The notes beneath the pieces are model-generated. The model ran no database searches. It worked only from the letters and a program-made list of their open reading frames with translations, and had not been told where the DNA came from. Below are positions 26,936-37,711 of a DNA stretch of 64,000 bases, one piece after another (the stretch's first letter is position 1; each line of letters starts with the position of its first letter). The position numbers and the translations under genes were made by a program. The stretch is from Sphingobacterium kitahiroshimense (GTDB lineage: Bacteria; Bacteroidota; Bacteroidia; Sphingobacteriales; Sphingobacteriaceae): positions 1,178,001-1,242,000 of the forward strand of contig NZ_JAOQNK010000001.1 in assembly GCF_025961315.1 (NCBI RefSeq), in the 5' to 3' direction.

Positions 26936-28618
26936 TTAATATCCTGCATTCTGCTTATACAAGTATTTACTTAATCTGATCTGTGCTTCCGGAATAGGCA
27001 GATACTCATACTTATCGTCAGTAAAATGGGAAGAAGCATAATATGATCTACGTGATTTTTCGACATCGTAATAGGCGTTCATAGACTCACCTGCGATCCC
27101 CCAGCGCACGAGATCAAAAAATCGTCCGTTCTCCATGGCCAATTCTAATCGGCGCTCCCAACGTAAGGCCTTCCGTGCATTTTCTTCGTTCCAAATGATA
27201 TTTTCTCCATTTTTATACGTTTCAATGAGCATCTTATCTGTTGCATAGCCCGTCAGTGTCACACTGTTTTTTGCACGTATGCGTACCTGATTGATTAATG
27301 GTAGTGCTTCTTGGGAACGGTGAAGTTCAATAAGTGCTTCGGCACGCATTAACAATACATCGGCAAAACGAATGACGATACGATTTTTTGTATTCGCATA
27401 AAAGGGTACCATCGGAACAAAACAATCACAGTCTGGATCAACATTTTCTTTCAAAGAGGCATACATAGCGTATTCCGACGGATTACGGGTCCAGCTTTCT
27501 TCATACACATGTTTCGCACTGTATTTATATGGTAAATTTGGAATTGCAACAGTATGAAAAAGCCGAGGATCGTATTTCTCCGCAACATTAAATGTATTAA
27601 GCGTATTATAGTTATCCAACGGCAGTCCTTTTCCCGTGGTACGGAAGGCATTCACCAAACTTTGACTAGGTTTATTGAAATCACAGCACCCCAATCCCAT
27701 CGGCACAGAAAGGACATCAGATAAGTTCACTCGACCAAATTTCGTTCCGTCATCTTTGGAAAATTGAATCGAAAAAAGTGCTTCGGTACCGTTTTCATAT
27801 TGACCCGGCAGGAAATTAAATCCGAAATCTGTTTCTAATGTACGATTTGAGGATAAGACAATATCTGTACTCTGTACTACTTTTTCAAGATCTGTCTGAT
27901 TTATACTGGTGACCGCATGTCGCTCTTGATTGTCCTGACGGTAAGCTTTATACAAATATGTTTTTGCTAAGTACGCGGCAGCCGCAATACGGCTGGCACG
28001 ACCAACCTCTGTCTGAACAACTGGCAAATGATCTGCTGCATATTGAAAATCATCTGCGATCTTCTGCCATAATGCATCATTGGTTAACGCTCGGTTATCA
28101 ATCGTTTCATAACTATCTATCGGCACTTGCTCATCAATATACGGTACATATTTGAAAAGGATCTTGAGCATAAAATAAAAGTGTCCACGGAGAAATCTTG
28201 CTTCTGCCATTTTTTCGTCTTTATTCGCAAAATCACCCATTTCCTGAATCGTCCGGATCGTGGTATTAGCACGGGAAATCGATACATATAGTTGAAACCA
28301 GAGACGGTTTACTTCATCAAAAGTCGGTGTAATATTGTTTGCCGTTTCCAGAAAATGAAAGACCTGTATATCTTGAGGCCCTGAACCTCCTTTATAGGCA
28401 TCGTCAGATCGTACCGTTCCATATGGCCATAAACTAAATGGAACATCATAGTGATCGTTTCCCAATGCTGCATAAGTGGCTGTAAGTAATCTTTCAGGCT
28501 CCTTCACCTGATCGGAACTCAATACGCCTTTTGGTGTTTCGTCCAAGAACTTATTACATCCGGACAAAAGTCCTGCGGCCAATACCGTTATTATTATTTT
28601 ATTAAATGTTGTTTTCAT
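26936..28618 (-). CDS. SusD-like lipoprotein of the fructan locus
   Basis: 560 residues, lipobox AGLLSGC (Cys21) followed by NKFLDETPKGVLS. SusD signatures include AEARFLRGHFYFML, a helical TPR scaffold and the C-terminal LAMENGRFFDLVRWG, ending in YKQNAGY. It would bind fructan oligosaccharides over the SusC barrel encoded just upstream, 33 bp away. Confidence 0.93.
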   Translation of the reverse strand: MKTTFNKIIITVLAAGLLSGCNKFLDETPKGVLSSDQVKEPERLLTATYAALGNDHYDVPFSLWPYGTVRSDDAYKGGSGPQDIQVFHFLETANNITPTFDEVNRLWFQLYVSISRANTTIRTIQEMGDFANKDEKMAEARFLRGHFYFMLKILFKYVPYIDEQVPIDSYETIDNRALTNDALWQKIADDFQYAADHLPVVQTEVGRASRIAAAAYLAKTYLYKAYRQDNQERHAVTSINQTDLEKVVQSTDIVLSSNRTLETDFGFNFLPGQYENGTEALFSIQFSKDDGTKFGRVNLSDVLSVPMGLGCCDFNKPSQSLVNAFRTTGKGLPLDNYNTLNTFNVAEKYDPRLFHTVAIPNLPYKYSAKHVYEESWTRNPSEYAMYASLKENVDPDCDCFVPMVPFYANTKNRIVIRFADVLLMRAEALIELHRSQEALPLINQVRIRAKNSVTLTGYATDKMLIETYKNGENIIWNEENARKALRWERRLELAMENGRFFDLVRWGIAGESMNAYYDVEKSRRSYYASSHFTDDKYEYLPIPEAQIRLSKYLYKQNAGY

Positions 28619-28651
28619 GAGAATAATTTTTTTTAATCACACACTCATTAA

Positions 28652-31600
28652 TTAGAAACCAATGTTAAGTCCTGCTGTCCATGTGGTCGGTATGGGATAT
28701 CCCCATCCGACGTTTTCAGGATCAACACCCGTAAAATTCTTTGATTTTACAGTAAATAGATTCTGACCGGTAACATATATGCGTAAACGGCTCATGCGTA
28801 ACCGCGAGGCGGCATCTGTTGGTAATGTATAGCCCAGAGATAAATTACGAAGTTTCATATACGATCCATTTTCTATAAAATAATTGGATAGACGTCCCTC
28901 ATCGTTATTGTTTACTGTCTGCAGTGCTGGAATAGTAGAATTAGCATTCTGTGGCGTCCAGGCATTGAGTAAGCGGGTACCTTTATTGGAGTTTACATCA
29001 TCAACACTCCAAAAATCGGTCTGCTTCTTTAACCAATTTTCAACATCAATACCTTGTACTCCCTGAAAGTAAGCCGATAGATCAAACCTTTTGTATTTCA
29101 ATGCAATATTTAGACTGTATGAAAAATCGGGGTGCGGACTACCGATCCAAGTACGGTCCAGATCTGTAATCTGACTATCGCCATCATAGACATTCACATA
29201 CCTTAGGCGCCCAATACCTTTACCTGCCTGATTGACATGCGCATCGACCTGATCTTGATTCTGAAAGATTCCGTCAGTCACATAACCATAGAATGAGCCT
29301 AATGGCCGACCTATGATATTATCACCCTGACGGCCACCATATGAATTTTCAACTGCTTCTGGTAAATGGGTAATTTTATTTTTATATGCTGAAAAAACTC
29401 CTGTTATATCATAGTCTAAACCAAAAGCAGTTTTATTACGATATCCTGCAGAAATGTCCACACCTTTATTTTCCATCGAAGCTCCATTCGCCCAACGGTA
29501 GCCACCTTCTCCTACTACACCGATATAGGCAGGATTGATCAACATGTCTTTTGTTGCTTTGACATACCAGTCGATCGATCCATATAGACTCTGATTAAAG
29601 AATGAAAAATCTAACCCAATGTTGGTCTGTGTGGTTGTTTCCCACTTCAGATCATTATTTTCGGTTTGAATTTTACGGTATCCTGATGGCAATATTCCCG
29701 ATCCTGTTCCCGAAAGATCGTATGCGGTCCCGTCTATAATATTCCAGGTTGGATCGCCAATACCATACTCTGGCACAAACAGTGCATAAGTAGCTAGATC
29801 TCCAATTCCTTGATTTCCGGTCTGCCCCCAGCCTACACGAAGTTTTAAATCTGATATATAACCTTTTGTTCCTTCCATAAAGCGCTCTCCTGAAATCCGC
29901 CATCCTGCGGTCACGGCTGGAAATGTTGCAAAACGGTTATTTTTTCCGAATCTTGATGAACCGTCATGTCGCACAGTAAAGGAAGCAAGGTAACGGTCAT
30001 CGTATGCATAATTCGCCTTTCCGAAGTAAGAAAGAAGCGAAAAGCCTGTTGAACCGCCACCTACTGCTGCTGTTCCAGTACTTACACCTGGCCACATGTA
30101 TTCAGGTGTTTCAATGGCAAAAGCACCATTACCTGCAGTATATGCATTGAAGCTGATATCATTTTGACGATTCATTTCCATACCAGCTAATAAATCAATT
30201 GCATGCTTCTCGATAACTTTCCTATAGGTTGCCGTATTGGATAAGGTCCATTTCATACCGTGCTTCTGTTCCATATTCACACCGCTCCGATCGCTGTTCA
30301 TGAAGCCCGAACGATAAGAAAACTCCATATTCCGTTTGTAAAAATTACTATAATCAATACCATAACTGGTACGGACATGTAAGTCTTTTATGATCTGTAG
30401 ATCGGCATAGACATTGCCAAATAGACGCCAAAAATTATATTTATTATTTCGATTATCATACTGTAAACGCATTGGATTATGACGGTCGTTCATACCTAAT
30501 GAAGGGCCACCCCATCCTGCTCCGTCTACGGTATGTACCGGTATAATCGGCAAGGCTTTTAAAGATAGATCGAGGACATCCCCCGGTACTTGAACTTCAC
30601 CCGTATTGTTGACCGTGAAATTTTCTCCGATAACCAACTTACCGTCGAAGAGTTTGTAGTCTGTATTCATACGTGCTGATATCCGTTGGAAACTTGTATG
30701 TTTAATTGTACCGTTATTGTGCAGATATCCTAAAGAAAAAAACGAACTCGATTTTTCTGTCGCTGAACTAAGTGTCGCATTATAAGATTGGAGCAAACCT
30801 GGTTTGGAAACTTCATTGAACCAATCTGTATCAGCAGCATACATGGTATGCTCCCGGTCAATATATTTAGAAACGTACACATGATTTAACTGTGGATCAC
30901 CATTGGCATTATTGTTCCAATCAAATTGATATCCAATATTATTAGCATTAGGATTTCCGCCACTGTTCATGTTTGCCTGCCATAAAGCTTGACCATATTC
31001 CAAGGAATTGAGCACCTTCATACGGTTATTAAAATAGGTGTTGGTTAGAAATGCGTCGAATGTAAGCTTTGGGGCTCCAATTTTGCCTTTCTTTGTCGTA
31101 ATTACAATGACACCATTGGCAGCACGAGAACCATAGATACTCGCCGATGAAGCATCTTTCAATACCTGAATACTTTGAATGTCATTGGAATTCAGTTCGT
31201 GCATACCACCCTGTGATGGCATCCCATCGATAATATATAATGGGTCCTGACTACTGTTGATTGAGCTGATTCCTCGCATACGCACTGTAGCAGCACCGCT
31301 TGGATTACCATCAGATGTCACGGTCATTCCTGCTACCCGGCCCTGAAGTGCTTTGATGGGATTATTTTCAGGGGCTTTCATCATTTCTGTAACATTGACC
31401 ACACTGACTGCACCTGTGAGATCTCGTTTCCGCTCTGTCTGGTACCCCGTCACCACGACTTCATCAAGCCCTTGTTCTGTGCTGACTAGACGGATCTCCA
31501 CAAACTTCTTTTCCCCGATTGCGATAGTTTGTGTAGTATAGCCTACATTTGATATTTCAAGTGTAGGATTGCTACTGGATACCTGGATCGTAAATTCTCC

Positions 31601-31777
31601 TTTTTCATCTGTCTTGGTTGCCTGCCCCGTACCTCTGGCAATCAAAGATGCACCTTCTAATGGTGCTGCCGTTCCACTATCTGTGACTCTTCCTTTAATG
31701 GTTGCCTGCTGTGCATAACTGGCTACAGAAAAAAGAATCAAAGACAGAAACAGCATGATTTTCTCTCTCGTAAACAT
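28652..31777 (-). CDS. SusC-like TonB-dependent transporter of the fructan locus
   Basis: 1041 residues. Signal peptide LFLSLILFSVASYAQ, one CarboxypepD-like domain (IKGRVTDSGTAAPLEGASLI), TonB box DEVVVTGYQT, and the plug signature LKDASSASIYGSRAANGVIV. No STN domain, in contrast to the SusC at 17897, which fits control by the hybrid two-component system rather than by a FecR. It imports fructo-oligosaccharides. It is the third gene of the operon. Confidence 0.93.
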   Translation of the reverse strand: MFTREKIMLFLSLILFSVASYAQQATIKGRVTDSGTAAPLEGASLIARGTGQATKTDEKGEFTIQVSSSNPTLEISNVGYTTQTIAIGEKKFVEIRLVSTEQGLDEVVVTGYQTERKRDLTGAVSVVNVTEMMKAPENNPIKALQGRVAGMTVTSDGNPSGAATVRMRGISSINSSQDPLYIIDGMPSQGGMHELNSNDIQSIQVLKDASSASIYGSRAANGVIVITTKKGKIGAPKLTFDAFLTNTYFNNRMKVLNSLEYGQALWQANMNSGGNPNANNIGYQFDWNNNANGDPQLNHVYVSKYIDREHTMYAADTDWFNEVSKPGLLQSYNATLSSATEKSSSFFSLGYLHNNGTIKHTSFQRISARMNTDYKLFDGKLVIGENFTVNNTGEVQVPGDVLDLSLKALPIIPVHTVDGAGWGGPSLGMNDRHNPMRLQYDNRNNKYNFWRLFGNVYADLQIIKDLHVRTSYGIDYSNFYKRNMEFSYRSGFMNSDRSGVNMEQKHGMKWTLSNTATYRKVIEKHAIDLLAGMEMNRQNDISFNAYTAGNGAFAIETPEYMWPGVSTGTAAVGGGSTGFSLLSYFGKANYAYDDRYLASFTVRHDGSSRFGKNNRFATFPAVTAGWRISGERFMEGTKGYISDLKLRVGWGQTGNQGIGDLATYALFVPEYGIGDPTWNIIDGTAYDLSGTGSGILPSGYRKIQTENNDLKWETTTQTNIGLDFSFFNQSLYGSIDWYVKATKDMLINPAYIGVVGEGGYRWANGASMENKGVDISAGYRNKTAFGLDYDITGVFSAYKNKITHLPEAVENSYGGRQGDNIIGRPLGSFYGYVTDGIFQNQDQVDAHVNQAGKGIGRLRYVNVYDGDSQITDLDRTWIGSPHPDFSYSLNIALKYKRFDLSAYFQGVQGIDVENWLKKQTDFWSVDDVNSNKGTRLLNAWTPQNANSTIPALQTVNNNDEGRLSNYFIENGSYMKLRNLSLGYTLPTDAASRLRMSRLRIYVTGQNLFTVKSKNFTGVDPENVGWGYPIPTTWTAGLNIGF

Positions 31778-31836
31778 AATTTGGTTATTTTATAAATGGA
31801 TAATTATTTAGATTGATTTTCTTATGTAAAATTTAA

Positions 31837-32766
31837 TTATTGCAACTCATTCAGCCACACAAATCGATTTATAGCCGTAGCATCATAATTTGGGCATGCA
31901 CCGCTGCTCTGCGTAACATAACCGCTTAGCGTAGCTGCAAACTCCAATATTTCTTCTGCAGGGATATTCTTGTCATTGCGGCAACGTAACGATAAAAAAG
32001 CGGCTAAAAATGAATCGCCACTACCAATTGTATCTTTTACTTCCACTTTCAGAGCAGGATAATGATGACTGAAATGTCCTGCTGTAGAATGATAGATTGC
32101 ACCTGCGGCGCCATAGGTCACGATCAATTCCGGAACTGCAAAATGATTCATCACGGCCTCCGATTTCGACTGATCGCTCATATCTGGAGGTAAGCCTAAC
32201 CACGCCGAAACAAAGCCCAATTCTTCTTCATTCATTTTGACTAAATCAGCATAGCCGATCAATTCAAAAATCCGTTCTTTTGTATAAAATGGTGCGCGAA
32301 GATTGACATCAAGGATCTTATATTTTGCTTGTTTAACTAAGCCTTTTAATGTCTGGTAGCTGACATCATTTCGTGTGGATAAACTCCCGAACACAAAAAA
32401 ATCTGCTTCACGAACTGTTTGTAATTCTAGTTCGCCAAGTGTAATGTGATCCCAAGCGACGGGATAGACGATTTCATAGCGAACATCCTTCTTGTCATCA
32501 ATATGGACTTCTACTGTAGATGTAGGTAAGATATGATCTTCCTGAAATAATGTTAAAGGAATCGAAAGCTCACGGCACAATGAAACAATTTCCTGACCAT
32601 TTGCATCGCTCCCTACCCTTGTAAGCACATCGGTATAAACCCCCAATTTATTGAGGTGATAGGCAACATTTAGCGGAGCACCACCTAATTTTCTTCCTGT
32701 AGGCAGATTGTCCCAAAGAATTTCTCCAAAACAAACCCCTTTAATATTTAATACCTCGTTTTTCAT
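31837..32766 (-). CDS. PfkB-family fructokinase
   Basis: 309 residues of the ribokinase/PfkB family. The N-terminal motif GGAPLNVAYHLNKLG and the ATP-site motif DTIGSGDSFLAAFLS, with catalytic Asp251, are both complete. The segment LDVNLRAPFYT is typical of fructokinases. It phosphorylates the fructose brought in by the permease, giving fructose 6-phosphate. It lies between the permease and SusC genes, which supports a fructan locus. Confidence 0.9.
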   Translation of the reverse strand: MKNEVLNIKGVCFGEILWDNLPTGRKLGGAPLNVAYHLNKLGVYTDVLTRVGSDANGQEIVSLCRELSIPLTLFQEDHILPTSTVEVHIDDKKDVRYEIVYPVAWDHITLGELELQTVREADFFVFGSLSTRNDVSYQTLKGLVKQAKYKILDVNLRAPFYTKERIFELIGYADLVKMNEEELGFVSAWLGLPPDMSDQSKSEAVMNHFAVPELIVTYGAAGAIYHSTAGHFSHHYPALKVEVKDTIGSGDSFLAAFLSLRCRNDKNIPAEEILEFAATLSGYVTQSSGACPNYDATAINRFVWLNELQ

Positions 32767-32831
32767 AATATTTTTATCTGAATCAGATGTTTATGATCTT
32801 AATTAACGGTAATTCTGTTTTAAATCCTGAC

Positions 32832-34160
32832 TTAGTGCATGGGCATCGGTCCATCCATATCTTCCAAAGATTTTCCTTTGGTTTCTGGCATCATCTTCCA
32901 TACGTACAATAGCTGCAAAAACATGCAAACTGCAAAAATCATGAAGGTATAACCTCCACCAAGCAGTTCTGTTAATGCAGGAAAACAAAATGTAATTACT
33001 GCGGCCATCACCCAGTGGGTTAAGCTTCCCAATGTTTGCCCCTTGGCACGGACATCATTCGGAAAAATCTCAGAGATAAAAACCCAGATTACCGCTCCCT
33101 GCGAGAGTGCAAAAAATGCGATAAACAACATCAAATAAATGGTGACTTTTATTCCCTCAATTTGACCAGCAAAGAAAGCGTGCGAAACAAGAGAAAGAGA
33201 AGCGATTAGCCCAAATGAACCAATGAACATCAGTTTGCGACGGCCAATCCTATCGATAAAATTTATACCAATCAAAGTAAACACAAAATTAACCACACCA
33301 ATACCAACAGTAGAAAGTAACGAACTCTGACCGCCTAAACCTGCCATCTCAAAAACACGTGGCGCGTAATAAATAATGGCATTGATGCCGGATACTTGAT
33401 TAAAAACTGCAAATAGTACCGCTAGAATAACAGGTGTACGGTTCGATTTGGAAAATAATTGGCTCTCACCTTTTTCTTGACCTCTTTGACGGCTGTTCAA
33501 CATCTGTTCAACATCATTTTCAGCTTGATCACCGCTTACTTTACGCATAATCGCTATTGCCTCGTCCTTTTTACCTCGGTGCAAAAGCAACCAACGGGGA
33601 CTTTCCGGAATAAAGAATATCAGCACAAAGAAAATCAATGATGGGATTGCCTGTACTCCGAGCATCCAACGCCAAGACTCTTCCCCTGTTTGACCTATAA
33701 AATAATTTGAAAGGTATGCGACTAAGATCCCAAACACAACATTGAACTGAAATAATCCGACTAGCTTGCCACGGGATTTTGCAGGGGAAATTTCAGAAAT
33801 ATAAATTGGTGCGGTTACAGAAGAGACACCGACTCCTATCCCGCCTAGAAATCGAAACAAAATAAACATGTTCCAATCTAGAACCAGAGCTGTACCAATA
33901 GCGGAGAAAAAATAAAGTGCGGCAACCAGAAACAGAGTATTCTTACGTCCTAATCTGTCCGATGGATATGCGCCCATTGCTGCTCCTATAACTGTACCTA
34001 ATAACGCGATCGCCATCGTAAGACCATGTTGAAATTCACTTAGAGACCAGAATACCTGAACAGCCTTCTCGGCACCTGAAATAACTGCTGTGTCAAAACC
34101 GAAGAGAAATCCCCCCAAGGCCACCACGAATGACCATATCAAAACTGAATTTTTGTTCAT
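32832..34160 (-). CDS. Sugar porter MFS permease, probably for fructose
   Basis: 442 residues, 12 hydrophobic segments, with the sugar porter signatures DRLGRK, PESPRWLLLHRGKKDEA, DRIGRRKLM and PETKGKSLEDMD. It resembles XylE/GLUT-type symporters. As first gene of the fructan operon it should carry monosaccharide from periplasm to cytoplasm, where the fructokinase acts. Confidence 0.9.
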   Translation of the reverse strand: MNKNSVLIWSFVVALGGFLFGFDTAVISGAEKAVQVFWSLSEFQHGLTMAIALLGTVIGAAMGAYPSDRLGRKNTLFLVAALYFFSAIGTALVLDWNMFILFRFLGGIGVGVSSVTAPIYISEISPAKSRGKLVGLFQFNVVFGILVAYLSNYFIGQTGEESWRWMLGVQAIPSLIFFVLIFFIPESPRWLLLHRGKKDEAIAIMRKVSGDQAENDVEQMLNSRQRGQEKGESQLFSKSNRTPVILAVLFAVFNQVSGINAIIYYAPRVFEMAGLGGQSSLLSTVGIGVVNFVFTLIGINFIDRIGRRKLMFIGSFGLIASLSLVSHAFFAGQIEGIKVTIYLMLFIAFFALSQGAVIWVFISEIFPNDVRAKGQTLGSLTHWVMAAVITFCFPALTELLGGGYTFMIFAVCMFLQLLYVWKMMPETKGKSLEDMDGPMPMH

Positions 34161-34707
34161 TTTAAATTTATAATTGATTTACTCAAAATTAACAGCTAAG
34201 ATTACAAGACCTGAATTTTTACATGACAAATTGCATCAAATTTACATCAAGATCAAAAAACACATAAACAATTAAAAAACAGCACATTAAAATGCTTTAC
34301 TAAACAGTGAAAAAGTGTTTTTTTGACAAAAAACATAGGTGATGTTACATTCATCTATAAATCAAAAACTGTGTTGTTTTTACACTAAGTGTATTTTAAA
34401 ATCTTTGAAAATGGGTGAAATTTGACATTTGTCTACACGAGGATCTGCGCTTTATCATAATTGATCAAGATGATCGGTTTTATTTTCTGCGACCTTGAAA
34501 TATAATTTAGAATAAAACCAATTTATCAAATACGCTGAAAAAGCAATTGGGTGATTAAAAAAAATATGGTTCGTTTTTTTCTATAAAAATAATTCTTGAT
34601 GACAGTGGAGATATCAATATATTTGTTTAATATGTGATGCAATTGTATATGAAGCAATATATACATCTAAGTTTGAGCATATATCATCAATAATCCATTA
34701 ATCCAAC
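34161..34707. promoter_or_regulatory. Divergent control region between permease and sensor genes
   Basis: 547 bp without a gene. It holds the promoters of both divergent units and presumably the binding site of the hybrid regulator. A minus-strand TAAATTTG at 34237-34244, 77 bp before the permease start, is a possible -7 box, but no well-spaced -33 box accompanies it, as expected for an activated promoter. Confidence 0.5.
34596..34625 (+). promoter_or_regulatory. Promoter of the hybrid two-component gene
   Basis: TTG at 34596-34598, a 19-bp spacer, then TATATTTG at 34618-34625: a full match to the Bacteroidota housekeeping promoter pattern. The start codon is about 83 bp downstream. Confidence 0.6.
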
Positions 34708-37464
34708 ATGTTAAGAGTATACTGTATATTGTCGATCATGATATCGCTATTGTTTCATTCTTGTAATCCTAAGAATGAGGGCAAAAATTACACAATAGCA
34801 TTCTCACAATGTACTGGTAATGATTCTTGGCGGGAGACCATGTTGGAGGAAATGAAAAGAGAGTTGTCTTTCTATCCTAATGTTAAATTTATATATCGAG
34901 ATGCTGAAGGGAGTAACCAAGTACAGATTTCGCAAATTAGGGAACTGCTAAAAAATGATATTGATCTCTTAATTGTTTCTCCGAATGAAGCGGCTCCCGT
35001 AACACCAATTGTAGACTCAGTTTTCCAAATGAAAATCCCTGTCATCGTTACAGATCGAAAAACGTCTTCGGGTCTTTACAATGCTTATGTTGGAGCTGAT
35101 AATCTTACAATTGGTAAATTAGCGGGCCAATATATTTCAAATGTTCTTAATGGAAAGGGACAAATCGGGGTTATTACTGGTTTAAAGGGTACTTCAGCTT
35201 CTATAGAAAGAAAAAAAGGCTTGATGATGGGGCTAGATAGTGCCGGTAAAACGCAGGTAGGATTGGAACTTCATTCTGATTGGAGCAGGGCTACAGCCTA
35301 TGCTTTAGCGAAAAAACAAATTGAAGATTTACAGAAACAAGATCTTATCTTCGCTTTTAATGACCAAATGGCCTTTGGGGCCATCCAGGCTCTCCGTGAA
35401 AATGGTAATGACAAAAAGAAAATTATTGGTATCGATGCATTGCCTGGAGCAAAAAATGGTTTGGAAGAAATAGCAAATGGTACGCTTTACGCTTCTATGC
35501 TTTACCCAACCGGGGGCACAGAAGCGATCCGGACGGCAATAGCAATTTTAGAAAAAACTCCTTATAAACGGGAAAACATACTGGGCACGCTGGTTATAAA
35601 TAAAGAGAATGCGAACCTGATGATGCTCCAGTCGAATAAGATTCAAGAACAACAAAAAGATATCGACAAGAGACAGGAGTTTATCGTAAAGCAAAATCAG
35701 ATTTACAACAACCAAAAAACAACTCTCCAGGTTGTCATGACGAGCCTGGTGATCTCGATTATTCTAGGAGGTATTTCGATTGTTATGATTGGCAACAACC
35801 GTAAAAAAAACAAGCAACTTAAAAATCAGAACGAAGAAATTTTACAACAACAGAAACAGATTGTTGAGATGAATCAACAGATTCAAAATGCAGCAGAAGA
35901 ACAGAGCAAGTTTTTCACCAATGTTTCCCACGAATTCAAGACTCCCCTGACCCTTATCATGGGACCACTTGAAGAATTAGAAAAAGAAAAATCTCTTTCC
36001 GCTAACAGTAGAGAAAAACTTGCGTACATCGAACGGAATGCTAAAAAACTTCAAGACCTCGTGCACGACCTCATTGATATCCATAGGATTGATAAATCTA
36101 AATTAAAATTACAGGTTACTGCGGTACACATTGATAATTTCATCCAACAGATCATTGCTAATTTTAGACCTTTGGCTAAGAAGAAGGGCATCTCCTTAAG
36201 TTATCTCAGCAAGACACCTCTGAAAGAGATCTGGATAAGCGAGCAACTGATGGAACATGCTTTTTCGAACCTGCTATCCAACGCATTTAAATATACCCCA
36301 AGAGGAGGAACCATCAGCTTGACCGTAGAAGAAAATACATTTGGAGATTATTTTCTTATCCGTGTAATTGACAATGGATCAGGTATCGCAGCCAGTGACT
36401 TAGATCATATATTTGACAATTTCTACAAAGGTGAACAGCATCTTCCTGGATCAGGAATAGGTCTTGCTTATGTAAAACAGATTGTTGAACTTCATCATGG
36501 ACAAGTAACCGCTAGCAGTAAAAAAGGAATGGGATCTGCTTTCACTTTACGCTTGCCTACGGGTCATCTTCATCTTTTGGAAGAAGAAAAAAAGAACTCC
36601 CAATATGAGCCTTCAATATTACATTTTGAAAGAAACTTGCCACAGGAAAATTTGGAAGATTTTGATGTTGATTCGGTCTCCTTCTGTTCCAGCAGAGCAG
36701 CTAATATCTTGATTGTTGAAGATCATCCTGATATTATGCGTTTCTTGAAAGAAATTTTAGAAAAAGAATATAATCTCATTTTTGCCAAAAGCTATTCCGA
36801 CGCTCTTAAAAAAATGAAAAACAATTATCCTGACCTGATCCTCAGCGATATTATGCTTCCTGATGAAACAGGTATCGAATTATTGAAAACCGTTAAAAAC
36901 AATTCGCAGTTCAACCAAATACCCGTACTTCTACTTAGTGCTCTTGATACGGAGGAAAGTATCATTGAGGGAATGCGCCATATGGCAGATGCCTATCTGA
37001 CAAAACCATTTAAGGTGGACCACCTTAAAGCAGTAGTCGCCAACTTAATTCTGTCCCGTCAGAAACTCAAAGAGCAGTATGGCACTTTACTCAAGCCTTC
37101 GGAAAATAAAACAGAAATTGATTCACATACTCCGCAAGACAAACGTTTTTTACAGGGATTGTCCATGGTTGTCGAAGGACATCTTTCCGATAAAACCCTG
37201 AGTGTCGAGGACATTGCCAAGGAACTGAATTTATCACGGATACAACTTTATCGAAAAACAAAAGCATTATTAAATTGCAGTGTCAATGACTATCTGTTAC
37301 AACGGCGTATGGCTAAAGCACAAAACCTACTGCTCGAAGGCCTACATGTAAATGAAATTGCAGAAAAAGTAGGTTTTTCGTCCGGGACATATTTTACGGC
37401 AGCATTTCGTAAACAGTTCGGTGTAACTCCAACCGTTTTTCGAAAGGATCAATTAAAAGGATAA
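34708..37464 (+). CDS. Hybrid two-component system with periplasmic sugar-binding sensor
   Basis: 918 residues. A signal segment with a lipobox-like LLFHSC is followed by a periplasmic binding domain of the ribose/LacI type at about 29-310 (AFSQCTGNDSWRE, PVIVTDRKTSSGLYNAYVGA). A membrane helix lies near 335-355. The histidine kinase has the H box FFTNVSHEFKTPLTLI (His408) and G boxes DNGSGIA and GSGIGLAY. A receiver domain carries Asp714 (LILSDIMLPD), and a C-terminal AraC helix-turn-helix pair follows at about 815-918. This is the layout of the fructose-sensing BT1754-type regulators. It should sense free fructose and activate the divergent fructan operon. Confidence 0.93.
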   Translation: MLRVYCILSIMISLLFHSCNPKNEGKNYTIAFSQCTGNDSWRETMLEEMKRELSFYPNVKFIYRDAEGSNQVQISQIRELLKNDIDLLIVSPNEAAPVTPIVDSVFQMKIPVIVTDRKTSSGLYNAYVGADNLTIGKLAGQYISNVLNGKGQIGVITGLKGTSASIERKKGLMMGLDSAGKTQVGLELHSDWSRATAYALAKKQIEDLQKQDLIFAFNDQMAFGAIQALRENGNDKKKIIGIDALPGAKNGLEEIANGTLYASMLYPTGGTEAIRTAIAILEKTPYKRENILGTLVINKENANLMMLQSNKIQEQQKDIDKRQEFIVKQNQIYNNQKTTLQVVMTSLVISIILGGISIVMIGNNRKKNKQLKNQNEEILQQQKQIVEMNQQIQNAAEEQSKFFTNVSHEFKTPLTLIMGPLEELEKEKSLSANSREKLAYIERNAKKLQDLVHDLIDIHRIDKSKLKLQVTAVHIDNFIQQIIANFRPLAKKKGISLSYLSKTPLKEIWISEQLMEHAFSNLLSNAFKYTPRGGTISLTVEENTFGDYFLIRVIDNGSGIAASDLDHIFDNFYKGEQHLPGSGIGLAYVKQIVELHHGQVTASSKKGMGSAFTLRLPTGHLHLLEEEKKNSQYEPSILHFERNLPQENLEDFDVDSVSFCSSRAANILIVEDHPDIMRFLKEILEKEYNLIFAKSYSDALKKMKNNYPDLILSDIMLPDETGIELLKTVKNNSQFNQIPVLLLSALDTEESIIEGMRHMADAYLTKPFKVDHLKAVVANLILSRQKLKEQYGTLLKPSENKTEIDSHTPQDKRFLQGLSMVVEGHLSDKTLSVEDIAKELNLSRIQLYRKTKALLNCSVNDYLLQRRMAKAQNLLLEGLHVNEIAEKVGFSSGTYFTAAFRKQFGVTPTVFRKDQLKG

Positions 37465-37711
37465 GTCGTTGGAATTTTCTACGGCGAAACCCTTTGGCTT
37501 GAAGTGCTTTTGTAAGTAATATAATTTGAATTTAACAATTTTAGTGTATTAACTGGAATGGACTGTAAAAAATTAACAGGGGAACGTCGATGTCTAATTT
37601 CAGTCAAAAAACATGAATCATTCAAGATTAAAATCAAAAAGGATTTCATAGAGTAATTATTCGTCATGTATGAGATTTGATTAATTAACATACGGGAAGT
37701 AATTGACCTAA
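37465..37711. other. Gap between sensor gene and YbjQ copy Y4
   Basis: No gene seen. It is the border between the fructan locus and the second half of the cassette array. Confidence 0.4.
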
